From the NCBI GenBank assembly GCA_900546005.1, contig URBJ01000120.1:1-5381 (forward strand): a DNA stretch of 5,381 bases, in the 5' to 3' direction. Both the position numbers and the translations under genes were made by a program. This document shows positions 1-4,711 of this stretch, piece after piece (the first letter of the stretch is position 1; each line of letters begins with the position of its first letter). Source of the stretch: an uncultured Alistipes sp. Its GTDB lineage: Bacteria; Bacteroidota; Bacteroidia; Bacteroidales; Rikenellaceae. The notes under the pieces were generated by a model that worked only from the letters and a program-made list of their open reading frames with translations, was not told the DNA's origin and made no database searches.

Positions 1-1
1 C

Positions 2-130
2 GTCGTCGATCTGTGTGACGGGGCGATCGAAATTCCCCAAATGGGGACCAAACACTCGCTGAACGTATCGGTCTCCGGAGGTGCGGTACTTTGGGAAGCA
101 TTCCGTCACTGGATACAGACAAAAAAGTAG
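2..130 (+). CDS. SpoU/TrmH-family RNA 2'-O-methyltransferase, C-terminal end (partial)
   Basis: Only the last 42 codons are present; the gene begins left of the window. The frame starting at base 2 is open to a TAG at 128-130. It contains IPQMGTKHSLNVSVSGGAVL followed by WEAFRHW, which matches the last conserved motif of the SpoU (TrmH/RlmB) family (IPM.G...SLNVSVA.GI.LYE). In that family this segment forms part of the trefoil-knotted S-adenosylmethionine site, and the enzymes methylate the 2'-hydroxyl of ribose in tRNA or rRNA. The conserved N and S of SLNVS are present. The family call is strong, but the exact RNA target (tRNA or 23S rRNA) cannot be told from this fragment. The next gene starts four bases after the stop, so the two are probably co-transcribed. 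Confidence 0.85.
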   Translation, partial: VVDLCDGAIEIPQMGTKHSLNVSVSGGAVLWEAFRHWIQTKK

Positions 131-134
131 CCGG

Positions 135-671
135 ATGCCTGCCGCTGAAACATCTCTACTTCTTCCATTCCTGCTCATCTTCGCACTCCACGAATGTGAA
201 GAGATCTTCACGTTCCGACGTTGGATGCAACGCAACGGAACCGATCTCTCCCGTCGATTTCCTTTCTCGCGACGGTTCGTTCGCCATACCGGAAACCTAT
301 CCACTGCCGGTTTTGCTCTGATCGCTGCCGAAGAGTTTTTCTTACTGGTCGGAGCAACGTGGATCGCTAGTCAATGGGACATATCAGTAATATGGGTCTG
401 CCTTTTTCTGGCTTTTGCCCTCCATCTTGTCGTGCATATCGTCCAATGTCTGATCATCGGTCGATACATACCCGGAATCGTGTCGACGCTGCTCGCCGTA
501 CCGTTCTGCATTTTCGTCATAATCCGGATAACCGACATCTACGCCATAGGGACGATAGTCTCGTACACCTTAGTGGGATCGTTTTTCGCAGGCATCAACC
601 TCGTCCTGCTCCACAAATGGGTAGCAAAATACACTGCGGCTCGCATCGATCGCCCCAATCCGGATCAATAA
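135..671 (+). CDS. HXXEE-motif multi-pass membrane protein
   Basis: The frame encodes 178 residues, counted from the ATG at 135. An in-frame ATG at 81 lies inside the upstream methyltransferase gene, and the 18 residues it would add are polar and unlike the rest; the start four bases after the upstream stop is preferred. H19-E20-C21-E22-E23 gives the name motif of the HXXEE domain family. It lies at the end of a first hydrophobic segment (about 5-18). Other family-like marks are a second acidic pair, E66-E67, in a hydrophobic stretch, histidines H97 and H101, and YIPG at 111-114. Hydrophobic segments at about 57-78, 84-106, 114-131 and 138-160 suggest five membrane passes. The family has no well-established function that I know of. 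The conserved His and Glu residues in or near the membrane could bind metal or act catalytically, which is inference. It ends with TAA. Confidence 0.8.
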   Translation: MPAAETSLLLPFLLIFALHECEEIFTFRRWMQRNGTDLSRRFPFSRRFVRHTGNLSTAGFALIAAEEFFLLVGATWIASQWDISVIWVCLFLAFALHLVVHIVQCLIIGRYIPGIVSTLLAVPFCIFVIIRITDIYAIGTIVSYTLVGSFFAGINLVLLHKWVAKYTAARIDRPNPDQ

Positions 672-699
672 CCGCCCCGCATAAAAATTCAAAAAATCG

Positions 700-730
700 T
701 TGCCCTTTGTCAATTATAATCCTACATTTG
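700..730 (+). promoter_or_regulatory. Bacteroidetes-type promoter for panB
   Basis: TACATTTG at 723-730 matches the Bacteroidetes -7 element TAnnTTTG exactly. TTG at 700-702 lies 20 bases upstream, in the place of the -33 element; a TTTG at 706-709 is an alternative but sits closer than usual. Transcription would start near 734, leaving a leader of about 19 bases before the panB ATG at 753. The leader has no Shine-Dalgarno sequence, which is normal in this phylum. The promoter suggests panB is transcribed separately from the membrane-protein gene that ends at 671. Confidence 0.7.
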
Positions 731-752
731 TCTTACCAAACGTTTACCTATC

Positions 753-1568
753 ATGTCAACCGATAACAAAACCCGAGTAGTTACCACCTATCGCCTCCAA
801 GAGATGAAAGCACGGGGCGAAAAGATCTCCATGCTGACCGCCTACGACTATTCGATGGCCCGCATCATCGATGCAGCAGGAATCGACGTCATTCTGGTCG
901 GCGATTCGGCCGCCAACGTCATGGCCGGATACGAAACGACCGTCCCCATGTCGCTCGAATACATGATCTACCATGCACGAAGCGTCACCCGTGCCGTAAA
1001 ACGCGCCCTCGTGGTTGTCGACATGCCGTTCGGAACCTATCAGGGCAACTCCAAAGAGGCCTTGGCCTCAGCCATACGCATCATGAAAGAGTCGGAAGCC
1101 GATGCCATCAAATTAGAGGGAGGAGAGGAGATTCTCGAATCGGTTCAGCGAATTCTGACAGCAGGTATTCCCGTCATGGGACATCTGGGCCTCACTCCGC
1201 AATCAATCCACAAATACGGTACATACAGCGTCCGGGCCAAAGAGAAAGAGGAGGCCGACAAATTGATGCGCGATGCCCACTTGCTCGAAGAGGTCGGCTG
1301 TTTCGGTGTGGTTCTCGAAAAAATTCCGGCCGAACTCGGCAAGCGGGTAAGCTCCGAACTGACCATCCCTACGATCGGTATCGGAGCCGGAAACGGAACC
1401 GACGGACAGGTGCTGGTGATCCACGACATGCTGGGAATCAACAACGAATTTTCGCCCCGTTTTTTACGTCGCTATGCCGATCTGTACACAACGATCACAC
1501 AAGGGGTCAGCCAATACATCGAGGATGTGAAAAGCGGTGATTTCCCGAACGAAAAAGAACAATACTGA
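753..1568 (+). CDS. panB: 3-methyl-2-oxobutanoate hydroxymethyltransferase (ketopantoate hydroxymethyltransferase)
   Basis: PanB transfers a hydroxymethyl group from 5,10-methylenetetrahydrofolate to 2-oxoisovalerate, giving ketopantoate. This is the first step committed to pantothenate and then coenzyme A, in the cytoplasm. The 271-residue length fits the family (263 in E. coli). The sequence has a (beta/alpha)8 barrel pattern with the family signatures: [10 protein letters not shown] (24-33), [12 protein letters not shown] (49-60), [11 protein letters not shown] (87-97), IKLEGG (119-124), [12 protein letters not shown] (140-151), LEKIPAELG (188-196) and [16 protein letters not shown] (207-222). 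By comparison with the E. coli enzyme, D51, D90 and E122 should be the magnesium ligands and E189 the catalytic glutamate; all are present. The ATG at 753 follows a short leader from the promoter at 700-730. No other pan gene lies in the window, so panB stands alone here. Nothing suggests it is damaged. Confidence 0.97.
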   Translation: MSTDNKTRVVTTYRLQEMKARGEKISMLTAYDYSMARIIDAAGIDVILVGDSAANVMAGYETTVPMSLEYMIYHARSVTRAVKRALVVVDMPFGTYQGNSKEALASAIRIMKESEADAIKLEGGEEILESVQRILTAGIPVMGHLGLTPQSIHKYGTYSVRAKEKEEADKLMRDAHLLEEVGCFGVVLEKIPAELGKRVSSELTIPTIGIGAGNGTDGQVLVIHDMLGINNEFSPRFLRRYADLYTTITQGVSQYIEDVKSGDFPNEKEQY

Positions 1569-1804
1569 CAATCCCCGGTTTACTACGGACTTCTCCGGAT
1601 TTCTCTGCCGTGCGACAGCCCAAGATCGTTGACCTGCAAAACAAGGAGGAGGGATGAAGCAAAAAGAGAGCAGAAGAGCAAGGAGAAAAGGACGGGGAGA
1701 GCCTGTTTTCTCGAAAAGTTTTACCCGGGAATCTCTGGAATAAGCCTGCAACCTGAATCTGTTTGCCTTCACCCCAATCGCTCAAGCTAAATTCCCATTA
1801 ACAA
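1569..1804 (+). other. Non-coding stretch downstream of panB, with one doubtful 29-codon reading frame
   Basis: These 236 bases, and the short piece from the following hairpin to 1884, contain no gene I can support. The middle (about 1641-1695) is strongly purine-rich on the plus strand. At 1654-1743 an ATG frame of 29 codons ends in TAA; it would give a very basic peptide beginning MKQKESRRARRKGRG. It is preceded by AGGAGGAGGG directly against the ATG, which looks like a Shine-Dalgarno sequence but is too close for normal spacing and is part of the purine run. I see no TAnnTTTG promoter for it. It is most simply read as the 3' untranslated region of panB. Confidence 0.4.
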
Positions 1805-1852
1805 AATAAAAGGAAAGGAGGAAACCTTCCGGTTTCCTCCTTTCCTTTTATT
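1805..1852. terminator. Bidirectional intrinsic terminator between convergent genes
   Basis: Bases 1805-1826 pair perfectly with 1831-1852, giving a 22-bp stem closed by the four-base loop TTCC. The core arm is AAAAGGAAAGGAGGAAACC at 1808-1826, copied in reverse complement at 1831-1849. The outer pairs are A/T, so each strand ends the hairpin in a T-rich run: CCTTTTATT on the plus strand and CCTTTTATTTTG on the minus strand. It lies 32 bases beyond the stop of the minus-strand lipoprotein gene and 236 bases beyond the panB stop, so it can end both transcripts. Confidence 0.85.
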
Positions 1853-1884
1853 CAATACGGACTCCGTCCGCAAAACCATCACAA

Positions 1885-3837
1885 CTAAAAAACAGGCATT
1901 GCATAAGCTCCCGTTCCGCAAATGTAACCTACCCATATATCGGACGACGGAATGTTGCGATGAACATCCGCCACATAATCCACATAGGTCACACCCGTAT
2001 GCGCCATCTCCTCCACGATAATCTTCCCCTCGGCAAACGGCTCTATTCCGTCTGTCGATATACAGTTGTGCAATTGATCATCCAAAGCATAGATCATCAC
2101 GAACTGCTTTGCAGCGGCATCATAAACTACCGAAACATTCTTGACCCAATCATTAGCCTCATATACCAATCCCTGTTCCACGAAATTAATCTCCGATACC
2201 GAAGAGGTCGCTACATAGATATTATGATTCTTAATATAATAGAGGTAAAGTGTGCCGTCCACCTCGATCAACGATGAAACCGTTACACCTGACACCACTT
2301 TATCCGCCACTATCGTCCAATCCTCTTCGTAAGTCGCTGACGATGCGAGCACTATTTTTTTGTTCTCACCATCGGTCGACAAGGCTGCATAATAGGTCCC
2401 GTTCGACGCCTGAGTAATCACGATATTCTTGGCCCACTGCAGTTCATACGTTGCATCGAGTTTCGCCTTGTTCAAAGAGTAGACCGAAACAGGAGTTCCC
2501 CAGCTCTTTCCTCCATCCGTTGAACGAACCCGCACAATATCCGTATAATCCTGTGCTACGTAGCTGGCAAAGCCACTGGTCCCGTGTTCGGCATAAACAC
2601 CATTATAGGAAAGCGAAATAAATCTCTCCGTCGACTCTCCATTAAGGAATCCCTCCGCAATATCATCTGCCTCTTCGGGCGTACCCCAGATTCCGGTTCC
2701 GGCATCTCCCGCAAACAGAATCAAATAGTCTCCAGCCGGCAGGTGGGTCGCATTATCCGTCACATAGAACCACCAATCATTCGAGCCGTCTCCCGTATAT
2801 GGAACCGTCATGATCGGTTTTTTAGCGATGGTCGTTGCATAATCGGCATCCCATGCATACAGCGTAGCCGTTACCGCACCTCCTCCGAAACCTCTCAGAC
2901 ACAACTCGGCATAGGCAATCGTTGCCTTGAACCGCATACCCCAAGTTCCTTCGGCAAAGTCATACTGTTCTGATCCCCAATGGCGGTTATCCGTATTATC
3001 CAGAATGGCATACCACCATCCCGTTCCATTATACATGTGAGGCTCGTTCTGTACCTTCGTCGGGGTCGATTTCATGAACCATGCATCGATCGTCGCCGCA
3101 TCGAGCTGTACGTACTGTACATTTCCCATTATATCGGTCCCCTCATACATCGCATAGTACTCGACATCCGACAATGGCTGTCCTTTTTGAGTAATCGCAA
3201 CCTCGACCGTCTCCCCGTTGTCCGCAACAAACTCGATCGTCGCCGAGCGATCCCTACTCCGACTGTTCGCTGCCACCATGAATGACAGATCGGCCTCTTC
3301 CATTGCTGCCTTACTCTCCGTTCCGGTTACTTCTGTAATCCACGGATCGCCCGATTGAATGATTTGGTACTCATAACCGATATTGGCCGCTACATGCACC
3401 GTAATCACGGTATCACGATAGTTCAACTCATGTTGTAAGGGCTTGACAACAACTCCATCTCGAGCACTCTGTGTAACAGCCAAAGTTTTGGTCTGTGAAC
3501 CACAAGTAATCTTCACATTAGCTTTGCGTTCATCCGTGTATGACGCATTCCTTCCGACAGACAGATTCAATGTCGTAACACCCGCTTTCCCGCTGGTCGG
3601 ACTTGCAATCAGCCAACCTTCTCCTCCTGAAAGATATTCGACCTGCAATGTCCACGCATCGGGAGCTTCCAGACTCAAACTCTTATTCCCCCCCGACACC
3701 AGAATATTCCACTCAGTCACTGCTTTATGCTCGGAGTCGGTCAACGCAAAATCATACGACGATGACGAATCGTCTTTTTCACATGCCCAAAACAGTCCGG
3801 ACATGATCATCAGGCTTAACAATACAAGTTTTCTCAT
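1885..3837 (-). CDS. Surface lipoprotein with two BACON domains and a BNR/sialidase-like C-terminal region
   Basis: The product has 650 residues, counted from the ATG at 3837 (MRKLVLLSLM). A longer in-frame start at 3960 adds 41 polar residues ahead of a perfect signal peptide and is rejected. Residues 1-18 are a lipoprotein signal peptide ending LFWAC, with C19 the likely lipidated cysteine. CEKDDSSSS after it resembles the acidic surface-export signal of Bacteroidetes. Two BACON-type immunoglobulin-like domains follow, at about 39-124 (W75; ends LAVTQSA) and 129-219 (W166; ends VAITQKG). Residues 225-395 form a tryptophan-rich beta region I cannot assign (W253, W274, W275, W287, W299, W329, W355, W356, W384). 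From about 400 on there are beta-strand repeats with a canonical Asp-box, S439-T-D441-G-G443-K-S-W446, and two degenerate STDG copies at 487 and 594, as in sialidase/BNR propellers. A role in binding or processing host or dietary glycans outside the cell is likely. No catalytic set can be assigned, so it may only bind. No SusC/SusD partner lies in the window. Confidence 0.85.
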   Translation of the reverse strand: MRKLVLLSLMIMSGLFWACEKDDSSSSYDFALTDSEHKAVTEWNILVSGGNKSLSLEAPDAWTLQVEYLSGGEGWLIASPTSGKAGVTTLNLSVGRNASYTDERKANVKITCGSQTKTLAVTQSARDGVVVKPLQHELNYRDTVITVHVAANIGYEYQIIQSGDPWITEVTGTESKAAMEEADLSFMVAANSRSRDRSATIEFVADNGETVEVAITQKGQPLSDVEYYAMYEGTDIMGNVQYVQLDAATIDAWFMKSTPTKVQNEPHMYNGTGWWYAILDNTDNRHWGSEQYDFAEGTWGMRFKATIAYAELCLRGFGGGAVTATLYAWDADYATTIAKKPIMTVPYTGDGSNDWWFYVTDNATHLPAGDYLILFAGDAGTGIWGTPEEADDIAEGFLNGESTERFISLSYNGVYAEHGTSGFASYVAQDYTDIVRVRSTDGGKSWGTPVSVYSLNKAKLDATYELQWAKNIVITQASNGTYYAALSTDGENKKIVLASSATYEEDWTIVADKVVSGVTVSSLIEVDGTLYLYYIKNHNIYVATSSVSEINFVEQGLVYEANDWVKNVSVVYDAAAKQFVMIYALDDQLHNCISTDGIEPFAEGKIIVEEMAHTGVTYVDYVADVHRNIPSSDIWVGYICGTGAYAMPVF

Positions 3838-3905
3838 AATTGGTTTAGTTTTTAGGTGAAGTTTTGATATATTTACATTTGAAGTAATGTTATGGTTGTG
3901 CGATT

Positions 3906-3943
3906 CTATACTTTTTTTTCCGCTTTTCCGCTTCCCTATACTT
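3906..3943. repeat. Nested direct repeats in the lipoprotein leader
   Basis: Read on the plus strand, CTATACTT occurs at 3906-3913 and again at 3936-3943, exactly 30 bases apart. Between them TTTTCCGC is repeated in tandem at 3916-3923 and 3924-3931, followed by a partial TTCC. On the minus strand this reads AAGTATAG, then GCGGAAAA twice, then AAGTATAG, 69 to 106 bases ahead of the lipoprotein start codon. The roughly three-turn spacing could suit a regulator binding site. The function is unknown and chance in AT-rich DNA is possible. Confidence 0.4.
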
Positions 3944-4033
3944 CCTTCGAAACCCAGCACAACACACTAGGAAGCCCTATTCTCCGAAATAAATCAAAAA
4001 ACATTTTACAAAAACCATTTTTTGCGTCCAAGG

Positions 4034-4064
4034 TAAAGATAGGGAATAATATTCACCCAATCAA
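4034..4064 (-). promoter_or_regulatory. Candidate Bacteroidetes-type promoter for the lipoprotein gene
   Basis: On the minus strand TATCTTTA (plus-strand 4041 down to 4034) matches seven of eight positions of TAnnTTTG. TTG at 4064-4062 lies 20 bases upstream of it. Transcription would begin near 4030, giving a leader of about 190 bases. The nine-base string CCTATCTTT is shared with the plus-strand promoter at 4161-4169, in the opposite orientation. No better TAnnTTTG match was found nearer to the gene. Confidence 0.45.
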
Positions 4065-4139
4065 CACTTTCACAAAAAATACATTCCGTATTCGCCCTCC
4101 TTTTCGACCAATTTGCAACGCTATTTATTCATACGCCGA

Positions 4140-4170
4140 TTCGAACGGTAGTGATTTTTGCCTATCTTTG
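4140..4170 (+). promoter_or_regulatory. Promoter for the B12-riboswitch operon
   Basis: TATCTTTG at 4163-4170 is an exact TAnnTTTG -7 element. Nineteen bases upstream TTCG (4140-4143) is a weak -33 candidate with one mismatch to TTTG. The expected start near 4174 coincides with the 5' edge of the riboswitch (P1 arm GCGG at 4173-4176), which supports the assignment strongly: the RNA would begin almost at the first paired base. Confidence 0.65.
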
Positions 4171-4172
4171 CA

Positions 4173-4348
4173 GCGGATCGGTTCTTGACCTGCTCTCTGA
4201 GGAAAAAGATGAAAAGGGAACTCGGGTGGAATTCCCGGACTGCCCCGCAGCTGTATTGTTCCGTCAACGTTTCGAACGTCATCGCCACTGGTCCCATCGA
4301 CCGGGAAGGCATCGAAACGGGAACGAGTCAGAAGACCTGCCGCTTCCG
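4173..4348 (+). promoter_or_regulatory. Cobalamin (B12) riboswitch
   Basis: The conserved blocks of the cobalamin riboswitch appear in order. GGTTC (4180-4184) is the 5' part of P2. AAAAGGGAA is at 4212-4220. A short hairpin pairs CGGG (4223-4226) with CCCG (4234-4237) and contains the GGTGgAAT-like loop. GCCCCGCAGCTGT lies at 4242-4254. A variable stem pairs ACGT (4267-4270) with ACGT (4276-4279). GCCACTGG lies at 4284-4291 and GGGAAGGC at 4303-4310. The B12 box GAGTCAGAAGACCTGCC lies at 4325-4341. P1 can close with GCGG (4173-4176) against CCGC (4340-4343), and P2 with GGT (4180-4182) against ACC (4335-4337). The family senses adenosylcobalamin or related cobamides and usually turns expression off when the ligand is bound. 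The outer edges are approximate. It precedes the CWC and biotin carboxylase genes with nothing between, so it should control both. Confidence 0.93.
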
Positions 4349-4405
4349 TTTTTTTGCTCCAGAGTCTCGAGGGTCAGACCAAAGAGTACCGAAAGATTAT
4401 TGCCA
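4349..4405 (+). promoter_or_regulatory. Probable expression platform of the riboswitch
   Basis: These 57 bases join the riboswitch core to the ATG at 4406. They open with a run of seven T (4349-4355) just after the P1 arm. Further on, GTCT (4364-4367) can pair with AGAC (4376-4379), leaving the loop CGAGGGTC. Its GAGGG could form the loop-loop contact with CCCC (4243-4246) that cobalamin riboswitches use, which is inference. Whether control is by termination at the T run or by masking of the translation start cannot be settled by eye. Confidence 0.4.
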
Positions 4406-4711
4406 ATGAATCAAACGATCGGCACGGATTCATTCCTTTTGAATGATGAAAAAACGATACGGAATGTCGCAACGACAAAAAAATGTCCACGTTGCGGAGC
4501 TCTTTTTGTCTGTCGCCACGGCGAGATCGAAAAGTGTCACTGCTCAGCCGTACATCTCTCTACTGCTCTCAGAGAGCAACTCCGCAGAAAATATGCCGAC
4601 TGCCTCTGCGCCGAATGTCTGAAAGAAATTGCTCGGCTATCCTCCACGCCGGATATACAACCGGACGAAACAGTTAACCCGATTAAGAACATAACTCTGA
4701 AAACAATATGA
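4406..4711 (+). CDS. Cysteine-rich CWC-family protein
   Basis: The protein has 101 residues, from the ATG at 4406. The frame is open further upstream, but that part overlaps the promoter and riboswitch and has no other ATG, so 4406 is the start. Residues 27-72 carry eight cysteines: CPRC (27, 30), C36, CHC (44, 46) and CLCAEC (66, 68, 71). The pattern CPRCGALFVC...CHC...YADCLCAECL fits the cysteine-rich CWC family. Paired cysteines of this kind usually bind zinc or another metal, but the role of the family is not established as far as I know. There is no signal peptide or membrane segment, so it should be cytoplasmic. The 26 or so C-terminal residues are low-complexity and polar. Its TGA overlaps the next ATG (ATGA), implying translational coupling. 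As first gene after a B12 riboswitch it may serve cobalamin or metal handling, which is inference. Confidence 0.85.
   Translation: MNQTIGTDSFLLNDEKTIRNVATTKKCPRCGALFVCRHGEIEKCHCSAVHLSTALREQLRRKYADCLCAECLKEIARLSSTPDIQPDETVNPIKNITLKTI

Larger units (their letters stand above)
3838..4139. other. AT-rich divergent intergenic region
   Basis: About 300 bases separate the minus-strand lipoprotein gene from the plus-strand promoter and riboswitch. The stretch is clearly richer in A and T than the genes around it. It holds the predicted leader of the lipoprotein gene (about 190 bases if the promoter at 4034-4064 is right), a small direct-repeat cluster at 3906-3943, and that promoter. Short open frames here have no family-like content, and I see no RNA gene. 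Confidence 0.6.

Noticed and set aside
81..134. Earlier ATG at 81 for the HXXEE protein
   Set aside because: It lies inside the methyltransferase coding end. The extra 18 residues are polar and unlike the family, and the ATG at 135 follows the upstream stop neatly.
715..720. TATAAT resembling an E. coli -10 box upstream of panB
   Set aside because: No -35 element lies at the right distance, and an exact Bacteroidetes TAnnTTTG element sits just downstream.
1464..1785. Overlapping minus-strand frames downstream of panB, one with hydrophobic stretches
   Set aside because: They run antisense into the panB coding end and on into the purine-rich region, which by itself yields Phe/Leu/Ser-rich translation. 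There are no family features.
3838..3960. Longer N-terminus for the lipoprotein, from the ATG at 3960
   Set aside because: It would place 41 polar residues ahead of a complete lipoprotein signal peptide and would run through the repeat cluster.
4151..4405. Upstream extension of the CWC frame from a GTG at 4151
   Set aside because: It overlaps the promoter and the whole riboswitch, and its residues show no protein-like conservation.
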